Shown piece after piece: positions 9,380-17,848 of a DNA stretch of 64,000 nucleotides; position 1 is the first letter of the stretch; each line of letters opens with the position of its first letter. The stretch is from Myroides phaeus (GTDB lineage Bacteria > Bacteroidota > Bacteroidia > Flavobacteriales > Flavobacteriaceae). The notes under the pieces were generated by a model, which was not told the origin of the DNA, made no database searches, and saw nothing but the letters and a program-made list of their open reading frames with translations. The translations under genes were made by a program, and so were the position numbers. The stretch covers positions 2,742,001 through 2,806,000 of the forward strand of contig NZ_CP047050.1 in NCBI RefSeq assembly GCF_009799805.1. The letters are read 5' to 3'.

Positions 9380-9586
9380 ATGACACAACTAACAGAACAG
9401 CAAGTACAGCAGATTCACCTTTTTGTGAAAAAGCACTATGTTGAACACTATGACGTAGAATTGGAGTTAGTAGATCACTTGGCTAATGGCATTGAGCAAC
9501 AGTGGACTATAGACAACAATATCACTTTTGATAATGCCTTACAAATAGAGTTCAAGAAGTTTGGTGTATATGGGTTCTCTGATGTA
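9380..9586 (+). repeat. Near-identical direct repeat, copy 1 (type B N-terminal coding half)
   Basis: About 205 bases from the start codon match 10698-10904 with roughly nine differences, most of them silent. Similarity then stops sharply near the codons for residues 70-72. Confidence 0.85.
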
Positions 9587-10066
9587 GTTGAGTTAAAAGC
9601 ACAAGCTTTAACATTGCAATACATAAAGAATCTCTTAAAGGAGATTAAACGCTATTTCAAATGGCATAGAATAGTTGTATCAATGGCATTATATAGTATT
9701 ATCTATGCTCTACTAAAATATACAGCAATTTTTATACACACGCGAGATATAGCAGATATATTTATTCTATCAACACTTGTATTTAATATTATATGGGCAA
9801 GCATTGATGTCATTAAAACCAAACGAAAAAATAAAAGTGAAGGTAGAAAGTGGATATTAGACAAAGTAAAGTTTCAATTTATTGCTTTCCCTACCATTAT
9901 CTTTTTCGTTTACTTTAGAATGGTTATCTCGATATTCCATCGTCAAACCTGGTTAGTTGCTTCAGCAATACTATTTATTATACTATGGTATTTTATTAGT
10001 GTATCTGTAATTTATCCAACGATTAACAACGAAAGAGAAGTCTTAAAAAAGAAATTAACTGCCTAA
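9380..10066 (+). CDS. PadR-linked small membrane protein, type B copy 1
   Basis: A 228-residue protein. Residues 1-72 form a cytosolic helical domain (MTQLTEQQVQQI, then E-L-E-L-V-D-H-L-A-N-G-I-E) that shares the D-H-hydrophobic-A pattern of type A. After that come four or five transmembrane helices without recognised motifs. The first 70 residues are almost identical to those of the gene at 10698, but the membrane half is quite different. Start ATG 9380 is preceded by the same short spacer (ending cacctcagctt) as the next two genes. Function unknown; a membrane effector or sensor controlled by PadR is a guess. Confidence 0.78.
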   Translation: MTQLTEQQVQQIHLFVKKHYVEHYDVELELVDHLANGIEQQWTIDNNITFDNALQIEFKKFGVYGFSDVVELKAQALTLQYIKNLLKEIKRYFKWHRIVVSMALYSIIYALLKYTAIFIHTRDIADIFILSTLVFNIIWASIDVIKTKRKNKSEGRKWILDKVKFQFIAFPTIIFFVYFRMVISIFHRQTWLVASAILFIILWYFISVSVIYPTINNEREVLKKKLTA

Positions 10067-10077
10067 CACCTCAGCTT

Positions 10078-10686
10078 ATGACACAACTAACAGAAAAACA
10101 AGTACAGCAGATTGAGCAATTTTTAATTGACCATTACAAGATAAGATATGAAGATGCCCGTTATGAAGTACTTGATCATATCGCTTGTGATATTGAGGAA
10201 CTAATATCTGAGGGGATAACATACACTGATGCATTTAAGACTACTTTTAATAAGTGGAACAAAAACTTAAATCCTCATCTTTGGGTACGTTATAATAATA
10301 TTCCAAGATATTTGGCTAAGAATTGGTTTTGGAGAGATATTGCTTATCACACTTTAGCAATAATTGTAGGATTGCTTATTCCGTACATTTTTGCTAATAC
10401 CATAACCAACTATAATTTAGCTAATTCACTATTTACAGTATCAGCCTTTTTATCTGTAGCGTTAAGTACAATTCTATTCTTTCAATATAGAAAAGTACAA
10501 AACTATCGCCTACGTTTTATTGCCAAAGAAGCACTTAGCTATGGTGGTATAGCTTTATTTTTGTTATTAATGTTTGGAACTAATGATATCAGTTATAAAA
10601 TAATTCCTCTTATACTAATTATTGCATTTAATCAGAGCTACTACTTCATAGAAGCCAAAAAAATTAAAGTACACACTATTGCCTAA
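10078..10686 (+). CDS. PadR-linked small membrane protein, type A copy 2
   Basis: A 202-residue protein of the same length as copy 1 at 8760. It keeps E-V-L-D-H-I-A-C-D-I-E-E, the W-x-K-N-L-N-P-H-x-W-V-R-Y-N-N motif, four hydrophobic helices and the C-terminal F-I-E-A-K-K-I-K-V-H-T-I-A. Its first 12 residues (MTQLTEKQVQQI) are of type B rather than type A sequence, and the 11-base upstream gap is also the shared one. So this gene is mosaic at its start. Role unknown, presumably as for copy 1. Confidence 0.78.
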   Translation: MTQLTEKQVQQIEQFLIDHYKIRYEDARYEVLDHIACDIEELISEGITYTDAFKTTFNKWNKNLNPHLWVRYNNIPRYLAKNWFWRDIAYHTLAIIVGLLIPYIFANTITNYNLANSLFTVSAFLSVALSTILFFQYRKVQNYRLRFIAKEALSYGGIALFLLLMFGTNDISYKIIPLILIIAFNQSYYFIEAKKIKVHTIA

Positions 10687-10697
10687 CACCTTAGCTT

Positions 10698-10904
10698 ATG
10701 ACACAACTAACAGAACAACAAGTACAGCAGATTCACCTTTTTGTGAAAAAGCATTATGTTGAACACTATGACGTAGAATTGGAGTTAGTAGATCACTTGG
10801 CTAATGGTATTGAGCTACAGTGGACTATTGACAACAATATCACTTTTGATAATGCCTTACAAATTGAGTTCAAGAAGTTTGGCGTGTATGGCTTCTCTGA
10901 TATT
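10698..10904 (+). repeat. Near-identical direct repeat, copy 2 (type B N-terminal coding half)
   Basis: Partner of 9380-9586. The spacer and first codons (cacctyagctt followed by ATGACACAACTAACAGAA) occur a third time at the start of the type A gene at 10078. Confidence 0.85.
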
Positions 10905-11402
10905 ATAGAAGAAAAGACAAAACGACTAACGGGGAGTTATATAAAGCTACTATTTAAAACATTACTTGGCTTTTTTACCTTTCCGAGAATTGTATTGACC
11001 ACTGCTTTATTTTTATTGTTATGCTTAATAGGTAAAGTATTTCCTAACAGTGCTGCTGAAATATATAGCAGTTTACTGATAATAACCTTTCTACTATATG
11101 TATTCGTTGGAATACAATGGCATTACGCTATCCGTAAATTGTGTCAAACCACAAATAAGAAGTTCCTTATTTCTTCTATTGCGATACAAGGATTCGGTCT
11201 ACCTATTATAGGAGGAATGTTTACACCTTTTTTGACTGAATTATATCGCACTACAGAAAATAGTTCATTGCTTTTTCAAACTATTTTATACAGTTTTTTA
11301 ATATTGGTTTTCGCACTATGCACCTTTATTACTACCTTTACAATCAGACCATTAATACGGAAAAACATAGAAGATACTATTCATAAATATAAACTAACCT
11401 AA
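10698..11402 (+). CDS. PadR-linked small membrane protein, type B copy 2
   Basis: A 234-residue protein, last of the four-gene array. Residues 1-70 nearly duplicate the product at 9380, while residues 72-234 contain five hydrophobic helices with a different sequence (for example G-L-P-I-I-G-G-M-F-T-P-F). The contrast between a fixed cytosolic half and a divergent membrane half suggests that the soluble domain contacts a common partner and the membrane half has been diversified or exchanged. A short open frame and a terminator follow. Confidence 0.78.
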   Translation: MTQLTEQQVQQIHLFVKKHYVEHYDVELELVDHLANGIELQWTIDNNITFDNALQIEFKKFGVYGFSDIIEEKTKRLTGSYIKLLFKTLLGFFTFPRIVLTTALFLLLCLIGKVFPNSAAEIYSSLLIITFLLYVFVGIQWHYAIRKLCQTTNKKFLISSIAIQGFGLPIIGGMFTPFLTELYRTTENSSLLFQTILYSFLILVFALCTFITTFTIRPLIRKNIEDTIHKYKLT

Positions 11403-11412
11403 AACTACTATT

Positions 11413-11475
11413 ATGATTACTTTATTAACTGCTGTAATCAGGTATATGATCACATTAATCATGTCCCTTTTTTAG
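11413..11475 (+). CDS. Possible 20-residue hydrophobic peptide
   Basis: ATG at 11413 opens a 20-codon frame (MITLLTAVIRYMITLIMSLF) ending in TAG at 11475, ten bases after the last array gene and just before its terminator. The product would be a single short membrane helix. It could be a small membrane peptide of the PadR operon or chance; there is no strong ribosome-binding site to decide. Confidence 0.25.
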   Translation: MITLLTAVIRYMITLIMSLF

Positions 11476-11483
11476 GATTAAAA

Positions 11484-11515
11484 AAAAGCGCCAACAGTAT
11501 TGTTAGCGCTTTCTT
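11484..11515. terminator. Bidirectional terminator between the PadR array and the metallo-hydrolase
   Basis: agcgccaaca (11487-11496) pairs with tgttagcgct (11501-11510) with one mismatch, flanked by an A run on the left and a T run on the right. It can end both convergent units. Confidence 0.75.
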
Positions 11516-11516
11516 T

Positions 11517-12251
11517 TTACTTATCTATTTCAAACGAATAACTCATCATATCCATATCGTGGTAAAACAATACAATCCATTGTTCTTCCTTTGCACGTAC
11601 TTTCCAATCTTGGCGTAACTGCATAGCTCGTTTACCATCGTAATCACTCTTAAACGCAATATCAAAGTCTAAGTAATTTCGCTTTGGCAAATTATCTGCA
11701 CCGTAAAAGTACGTATGCTTACCATCCTTCATCCAAAACACTTGCATATAAGGAGAATGTCCTCCAACAACCTCATAGGTGATATAATCATCTAAACGGC
11801 CTTGATCATCATCCATCCACACTATATTAGGTAAATCTAATACTTCCTCTAAAATATCGTAATCAAAAGAAATATCATCTTGTTGTCTTATAGCAAACTC
11901 TGCTTCGCGGCGTTGAATATAAATATCCGCATTAGGATAACGACATTCATATCCCGCATCAGTTTCTACTAACAAACCATTAATATGATCTTTGTGTAAA
12001 TGTGATAAGTAAATGCGGTCTATAGTTAGAGGAGTTATCCCCTCTTTTGCTAAAATAGCATCTATGATATACTCACCGTTCTCATTATATCCAAGACCAA
12101 CATCTAACAAGACGTTATACTCCTCTGTCATTACCAAAAACGGTTGCACTGCTAACTGAATCTCCGTCGTTAGTTGCTTGCCATTAATCAATAAAAAGTC
12201 CTTTATCTCATCTTCATAGAAGTCTCCTTCTTTACAGGGAATAATTCTCAT
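11517..12251 (-). CDS. MBL-fold metallo-hydrolase
   Basis: A 244-residue protein with the metallo-beta-lactamase metal site H-L-H-K-D-H (HxHxDH), preceded by Y-L-S, near residues 84-89. Further expected ligands are H in G-G-H-S-P-Y-M-Q, D in Y-G-A-D-N-L-P, and the late H in L-F-Y-H-D-M-D. This is the layout of the lactonase-like/RNase Z-like hydrolase group, although the substrate cannot be read from sequence. No signal peptide, so cytosolic. It is monocistronic, divergent from the thioredoxin-like lipoprotein gene and convergent with the PadR array. Confidence 0.88.
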   Translation of the reverse strand: MRIIPCKEGDFYEDEIKDFLLINGKQLTTEIQLAVQPFLVMTEEYNVLLDVGLGYNENGEYIIDAILAKEGITPLTIDRIYLSHLHKDHINGLLVETDAGYECRYPNADIYIQRREAEFAIRQQDDISFDYDILEEVLDLPNIVWMDDDQGRLDDYITYEVVGGHSPYMQVFWMKDGKHTYFYGADNLPKRNYLDFDIAFKSDYDGKRAMQLRQDWKVRAKEEQWIVLFYHDMDMMSYSFEIDK

Positions 12252-12620
12252 AACACTATCTAATATTTGCTTTTACTGTCAAAGTTTACAAAGGTAATCT
12301 GCATAATGGAAATAACGTATATATTCACTTAATTTTATAAAAAAGTGCTTACGATAAAAATCTGTAGAATAAAACAAATCAAATATTTATGTCATTATAA
12401 ATCTCATCCTTTTTAAATCTCATTTTACCACAAAAACAAATAAAACACTCATTTACAATTGTTTAAAATAAAATATCAGAACAGTTAGTACCATTTAATG
12501 ACTAATTGATTAATATTTGTAAATATGAATAATAGGCAAAAAAACAATAGTAAAGAACGCCATTTTTAAATTATTTTATTACATTCACAACATCAAACAA
12601 TATATAATTCAATCTTAATT
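12252..12620. other. Divergent intergenic region
   Basis: About 370 A+T-rich bases between the divergent metallo-hydrolase and thioredoxin-like genes. It must hold both promoters, but I found no clean TAnnTTTG box; an off-spaced TAATATTTG lies near 12510-12520. No gene is visible. Confidence 0.4.
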
Positions 12621-13187
12621 ATGAAAAAACTTATCATATCATCTATATTACTGACTGCTTTTTTATCACTTACAAGTTGTAAGAAAGAAGCAGAAGTAGA
12701 AAAAACGGAAACGGAAACAACTACAGCAGCAGTTGATAGTACTGAAGCTAAGCAGCAACAGGTAAATGAGGAGAAAGAACAACTTGCAAAGCCTTATAAC
12801 GAAGAGGAAGATGCACAAGCAAAAATCAATGAATTAGTAGCTAAAGCAAAGATTGAAGGTAAGAATGTATTTGTACAAGCTGGAGGAAACTGGTGTATTT
12901 GGTGTTTGCGATTTAACGACTTCGTTCAAAAAAATGAGGAGTTGAAGACTGTTGTAGATGCAAATTACTTATACTACCACTTAAATTACTCTACAAAGAA
13001 CAAGAACACAGAGGTATTTGAGAAATACGCTCCAAATGGTAAGAAATTAGGCTATCCGTTCTTCTTTGTTATCAATGGAGAGGGAGAAGTAACAAAAATC
13101 ATCGGTTCTGGTGAGTTAGAATCAGAAAAGAGCTATGACTTACAAAAAGTAAAGCAAATGTTTTTAAATAACATTGCTAAGAAATAA
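12621..13187 (+). CDS. Thioredoxin-fold lipoprotein
   Basis: A 188-residue exported protein. The lipoprotein signal (MKKLIISSILLTAFLSLTSC) puts the lipidated cysteine at residue 20, followed by an acidic linker of about 50 residues. The thioredoxin-like domain begins near residue 70 and carries N-W-C-I-W-C, a CxxC redox motif, followed by a cis-proline-like region in G-Y-P-F-F-F-V-I-N. This resembles the DUF255/thioredoxin_7 proteins that act as periplasmic disulfide reductases. It is a single-gene unit with its own terminator. Partner proteins are not apparent. Confidence 0.85.
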   Translation: MKKLIISSILLTAFLSLTSCKKEAEVEKTETETTTAAVDSTEAKQQQVNEEKEQLAKPYNEEEDAQAKINELVAKAKIEGKNVFVQAGGNWCIWCLRFNDFVQKNEELKTVVDANYLYYHLNYSTKNKNTEVFEKYAPNGKKLGYPFFFVINGEGEVTKIIGSGELESEKSYDLQKVKQMFLNNIAKK

Positions 13188-13191
13188 CAAA

Positions 13192-13220
13192 ACAGCCACT
13201 CGATTGAGTGGCTGTTTTTG
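13192..13220 (+). terminator. Rho-independent terminator
   Basis: acagccactc gatt gagtggctgt (13192-13215) is a perfect 10-bp stem with a GATT loop and a T run. The core from agccactc to gagtggct is the same as in the terminator at 34116-34145. Confidence 0.85.
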
Positions 13221-13276
13221 TTTTGTGGGTTGTGTATTGTAATTAAGAGATATATTTTCTTAGTTAAAGATAGGTG

Positions 13277-16200
13277 TTAACCGATTCTTAGTTTTAAAAC
13301 CTCTTTCCACATATAATTAGGGATAGGCTCCTCTAACTTCCAAGTAATAGACATAGGTTTAGATCCATAGTAATCTTTAAATTTCACAAGTCCTAAAAAT
13401 ACATAACCTTGCGTATTTTTATACATATCATTCTTCCCTTCTCTAACAAATAATGCAATCTTTTTTTCTTTCTGTATTTGTTCTATATAAGAAACTCCTT
13501 TTGGAGAAGTATCAGCTGTATTGTTTTGAGACTGCCAATGAAATAAGTTTTCATTAATTGCATAATCATCATACATTGTAGTTGGCGAGAAGTCCTCTTC
13601 ACTCTTTTGTAGATTTACAAATAATAACTCTGTATTTAATTCCTTATTTTCAGTGACACCTTCTCTACTCGAACTCTTTTTATCAATTGTACTTAACCTA
13701 AAAGCGGCTAATATCTGATCCCTTGTATAACGTGCGTGTATTTTAAGAGGCAGTGTATAAGTTAATCCTACAACAGGTTTCTCCTCAAAACTAATATTAG
13801 ATATTTTATACTCTAAATAAGCCGCCATTTCATTAAGCATCATCTTATTCTGACCAATTATATTCATAGATTCCTGAATACTAAAAGACACTTTATTATC
13901 TTGCCAGAAATCATAATGAAGCATCAGAGCCATGTAATAATTTTCATCCGTTTGAGGTAACGCATTATAATTAAAATCAACAGCAATCAATCTCATAATA
14001 AATGAAAAGTACGAGAAAGATTCTGTTACATTCCATTTATTTTTAAACATACTTCTATATCTATCTAAATTAAGCTCTTCTATTTCACCTCCAATAGCTT
14101 CTTTACATAACACAGAAAAAAGATCTGTCTTATATAACATTTTTAATTCAATATTATAAAACTCCAGAAAGTTAGCAAGAGTTAATGGTTTATTTGTATG
14201 TTCACCAAACTGTCTAATTTTTTGCAATAGCTTTCTTCTATTTAAGTTTATCGCCTGGCTAATATTATTTAGAATATATTCTTTTGCTTGCTTCTCTAAA
14301 ATAATAGAGCATCCCAGAGGTAAATGAGGAAACTCTTGTTCTATTTCTTGTAATACTGTAGTATTTGTCTTGCCTACTAATGCTCTAAATTTATTCTCAA
14401 AATCATACTCTGATCGGGCATTCCCAACAAAATCAAGTACCGATAAAACTTCTTTATTTTCATTCAATCTTAAACCTCTTCCTAACTGCTGTAAGAAAAT
14501 TGTCAAGCTTTCTGTTGGCCTTAAAAAAAGAACGGTATCTATCTCAGGTACATCAATACCTTCATTGAATATATCAACTACAAATAAATAATTTATCTCT
14601 TTTCTTCTTAACTTTCCTATTAATTCTTCTCTTTGACTACTATTATCTGATGTCAAATATGCAGATTTAATTCCCTTTGCCTGAAATTTATTATGCATAA
14701 ACTCTGCATGTGCTTTGCTTACACAAAATCCAAGAGCTGTAACTGATTTTACACCTTGTGTATATTTATCTATATTAGATAAAATCTCTCCAACACGGAT
14801 ATCATTTGCAGTATAAATATTAGTCAACTCTGCAATATCATACTTACCATTTTTCCAAACAACATTTGTTAAATCAATACTATCAGATATAGCAAAATAC
14901 TGAAAAGGACAAAGTAATTTATTATTTAAAGCATCTGGTAAGCGAATCTCTGCTGCTATTCGGAAATTAAAATCTTCTAAAATATTACCTCCATCCATAC
15001 GTTCAGGAGTTGCCGTTAATCCCAATAATATAGTAGGTGTCAAATATTTTATTACAGATTGATATGTGCTTGCTTTTGCATGATGTACCTCATCAAAAAC
15101 AACATAATCATAGTAGTTTGAAGCTATTTCTCCTTTTTCAATACTATTATAAAGTGTTTGAATAGTAGCAAAAACAAAACGTTTATTTTGAACAGTATAT
15201 CCATCACCTAATAATTCACCCAAATTTTGATCTCTTAATACTTGTCTAAAAGTTGTACGTGCTTGCTTTAAAATATCTATTCTATGAGCTATAAATAACA
15301 TCTTAGTATTTGGATTCTCACTGTAATAACTTTTAAAATCAAATGCAGCAATCATAGTTTTACCGGTGCCTGTGGCAGCAACAACTAAATTCTTATAAGA
15401 TTGATGCGTAGAGCGTTCTACACGTAGTTTTTCCAAAATATCCTTTTGGTAATAATAAGGTTTGATGTCAAAAAAGGCAATGTTTTCTTGTTGATCACTT
15501 TTGCCTATTTTACTACGCTTTAAAGCACTATCTACCTTCTCATAATCTTCATCTCCTTTATAGACTTCAAATTCTTCATTATTCCAATAAGTATCAAAAG
15601 TTTTCTGAAATTTATCAATGATGTGAGGTATTTCAGTCGTTGTAACTTTTACATTCCACTCCAATCCATCAGTCAAAGCAGTTCGTGAAAAGTTAGAAGA
15701 ACCTATATATGCAGTATGAAATCCAGTCTTTCTATAAAACAAATATGCCTTAGCATGCAAGCGTTCGTTACCTGTATTAAAAGATACCTTTACTGTAGTA
15801 TTGGGCAATTCAGCTAATTCTTTAATAGCTTTAGCATCCGTAGCTCCCATATAAGTAGTAGTAATAACTCGCAATTGCCCACCATTACGAGTAAATTCCT
15901 CTAATGCTGGTCTTAATAAAACAATAGCTTTCCACTTGATAAATGAAACTAACAGGTCAATACGATCTGAGGAAAGAATTTCTTTTTTCAACTCACCATC
16001 CAACGATAAGCCAAGATTACCTCCAGTAAATAATTCACTCTGTGTTAATCTTGAAACTGGAGTAATTTGCTTTAATCGTAGAGACAAATCTGAATAATCG
16101 GTATTTATCTTATCTAATACTCCTGTCAATATACTTCCTTCTGCTGTTAGTATATCTTCTGTAAAATCATACGTTTCTATTTCCTTATGCAAATAAGTCA

Positions 16201-16456
16201 ATAGCTTGTTTACAATTTCAATTTGATGAGAAAGTAATGACTCCTTTTTAATTCCTTTAATTACATCAAAAGCATTCTCCATAGCTTTAGAGAAGTGTTG
16301 CGTTAAATAGAAAGTTGCCTCTTCTAAATCTAATTGCTTACTCGCTATATAATATTTATCTTGATTTAATTGTTGTAGCTTGTTTGCTAATGCTTGTGTA
16401 ATCAAGCCTTCATATATTCCTTGTTGCATTACTTTCTGATGGGATGTTAAGGTCAT
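13277..16456 (-). CDS. PLD-like / superfamily II helicase / DUF3427 protein
   Basis: A 1059-residue protein with three parts. Residues ~130-290 form a phospholipase-D-like nuclease module with H234-x-K236 and G-S-S-N-F-S; the aspartate of the full HKD motif is absent. Residues ~330-670 are a helicase core: Walker A A-T-G-T-G-K-T (361-367), DEVH (455-458), L-T-A-T-P-E-R, and motif VI Q-Q-L-G-R-G-L-R. The last ~300 residues fit the DUF3427 C-terminal domain. The combination is known from stand-alone bacterial proteins suspected of DNA repair or phage defence. It lies beside an unknown gene and an AbiE pair, which supports a defence context, but no methylase or specificity subunit is nearby. Confidence 0.88.
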   Translation of the reverse strand: MTLTSHQKVMQQGIYEGLITQALANKLQQLNQDKYYIASKQLDLEEATFYLTQHFSKAMENAFDVIKGIKKESLLSHQIEIVNKLLTYLHKEIETYDFTEDILTAEGSILTGVLDKINTDYSDLSLRLKQITPVSRLTQSELFTGGNLGLSLDGELKKEILSSDRIDLLVSFIKWKAIVLLRPALEEFTRNGGQLRVITTTYMGATDAKAIKELAELPNTTVKVSFNTGNERLHAKAYLFYRKTGFHTAYIGSSNFSRTALTDGLEWNVKVTTTEIPHIIDKFQKTFDTYWNNEEFEVYKGDEDYEKVDSALKRSKIGKSDQQENIAFFDIKPYYYQKDILEKLRVERSTHQSYKNLVVAATGTGKTMIAAFDFKSYYSENPNTKMLFIAHRIDILKQARTTFRQVLRDQNLGELLGDGYTVQNKRFVFATIQTLYNSIEKGEIASNYYDYVVFDEVHHAKASTYQSVIKYLTPTILLGLTATPERMDGGNILEDFNFRIAAEIRLPDALNNKLLCPFQYFAISDSIDLTNVVWKNGKYDIAELTNIYTANDIRVGEILSNIDKYTQGVKSVTALGFCVSKAHAEFMHNKFQAKGIKSAYLTSDNSSQREELIGKLRRKEINYLFVVDIFNEGIDVPEIDTVLFLRPTESLTIFLQQLGRGLRLNENKEVLSVLDFVGNARSEYDFENKFRALVGKTNTTVLQEIEQEFPHLPLGCSIILEKQAKEYILNNISQAINLNRRKLLQKIRQFGEHTNKPLTLANFLEFYNIELKMLYKTDLFSVLCKEAIGGEIEELNLDRYRSMFKNKWNVTESFSYFSFIMRLIAVDFNYNALPQTDENYYMALMLHYDFWQDNKVSFSIQESMNIIGQNKMMLNEMAAYLEYKISNISFEEKPVVGLTYTLPLKIHARYTRDQILAAFRLSTIDKKSSSREGVTENKELNTELLFVNLQKSEEDFSPTTMYDDYAINENLFHWQSQNNTADTSPKGVSYIEQIQKEKKIALFVREGKNDMYKNTQGYVFLGLVKFKDYYGSKPMSITWKLEEPIPNYMWKEVLKLRIG

Positions 16457-16595
16457 AAATATTCCTTCTATTGGAATAGCTTACTAAATTAAGATAAATG
16501 ATTTTAGTATGGAAGAAATTATAAAGTGAAACCACCACATTCGAGATTTGATATTTCTAAGAGACTATCTTGATTTTTAGTTACTTTAAACTAAA

Positions 16596-16628
16596 AATCC
16601 CCTAAACGTAATTAAAATTCAGGGGATT
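16596..16628 (-). terminator. Terminator of the 16653-17705 gene
   Basis: aatcccct (16596-16603) and aggggatt (16621-16628) form an 8-bp stem followed on the minus strand by a T-rich tract. A second dyad, gatttttag/ctaaaaatc (16572-16599), overlaps one arm, so alternative pairings exist. Confidence 0.65.
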
Positions 16629-16652
16629 ATCTATCTCTTCAAGGTTTATATA

Positions 16653-17705
16653 TTATAAACTATTATACCATTCTTCTAGTTTTACTCTATTATCTTTTTC
16701 GTACCAATGATTACAAAGTAAATACTCTTTCTTATTAAAACTATATGTTTTTTTCAAATAATATCTTGCTCTGCCTTTTTCATCAAAAGCATCATTCTTA
16801 TCCCCACTATCTTCTTTTAAAACAGGAAAATTGATATTAAAAAGATCTTTTGATATATCCTTATCAAGTAATTTATTTACAACTTCTTGAGTAAGTTTGT
16901 TTTCCAATTCTAACTCTTTAAAAATATTCTGAACATAAACACCAATTTTTAGATTTGTTGCTTTTGTAAATTCTCCAGAAGAACTATTTAACTTATTAAC
17001 TTTTAGTAAATTATCAACAACATCTTTTTTATCATTATTTAATAATCCAAATAAATTTAATAGTTTAGTACTTCTAGCAAATAATTCATTTGAATCTGAA
17101 TTTTCATTTATTATTTCAAGTACAGGCTCTACAATAAAGTTTTTAAAATCTTCCCCACAATATACTTTGAAATTAAATTCTCCCCCTTCAATAGCATTAT
17201 TAAAATGTTTTGCTACATCTAAAGCAGTTTGCTTTATATCACTTTCATGCATTATAGGAACTTTTGGTGTTGCAAAAATAATTTCACCTTTCTTAACACC
17301 TAATAATTGATATAAGCTAAAAGCCGTACGAATCATTTTTTTTCTTAGCCTTGATTTTGTTTCTTCAATTTTCCCGTAATTTAATCCACCTTCATGAAAA
17401 GCAATATCAACTGCATAAATACTATCAACGATTAAAACTCTATCATCATTTAAAATCATTTTTATTCCTAAACAATCTACTTCCCCTTGTTTAATCATTT
17501 GCGTTGATTTCTGATTTTTAGAAATAAAAGTCAACTCATCTTCTTTAAAAGATTTTTTTAAACTATTAAACATCTTCTCAATTACTCTTGGCTCTATAGA
17601 AGTTTCCCATAATGACGATATCTTCCAATTCTCTTGTACTATTTGACATCCGTTTACATGCTTTAACCATGATGAAACCAATGACTCACCTATTTCAATT
17701 TTCAT
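16653..17705 (-). CDS. Unknown protein, possible nuclease-like fold
   Basis: A 350-residue soluble protein I cannot assign with confidence. The middle region has G-E-V-D-C-L-G-I-K-M-I, then V-L-I-V-D-S-I-Y-A-V-D-I-A-F-H-E-G-G-L-N-Y-G and a basic stretch R-L-R-K-K-M-I-R. Acidic residues on neighbouring beta strands followed by basic helices recall PD-(D/E)xK nucleases, but a clear (D/E)xK triad is not visible. The C-terminal 50 residues are aromatic and charged and could bind nucleic acid. It lies between the DUF3427 helicase gene and the UDG-like gene, has its own terminator, and is very A+T-rich. A role in DNA transactions or defence is inference only. Confidence 0.6.
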   Translation of the reverse strand: MKIEIGESLVSSWLKHVNGCQIVQENWKISSLWETSIEPRVIEKMFNSLKKSFKEDELTFISKNQKSTQMIKQGEVDCLGIKMILNDDRVLIVDSIYAVDIAFHEGGLNYGKIEETKSRLRKKMIRTAFSLYQLLGVKKGEIIFATPKVPIMHESDIKQTALDVAKHFNNAIEGGEFNFKVYCGEDFKNFIVEPVLEIINENSDSNELFARSTKLLNLFGLLNNDKKDVVDNLLKVNKLNSSSGEFTKATNLKIGVYVQNIFKELELENKLTQEVVNKLLDKDISKDLFNINFPVLKEDSGDKNDAFDEKGRARYYLKKTYSFNKKEYLLCNHWYEKDNRVKLEEWYNSL

Positions 17706-17848
17706 ATTCTATTTTATTTAAAATTATTAACTCTTAAAACCGATAATTTCATTTCAAAACAACGACAAAATTATCTAATACTAAACATACTCATTTATAT
17801 CCTTTCACTCATCAAAAATTACTCCAAACACCACATTCTCTGAGTAAA

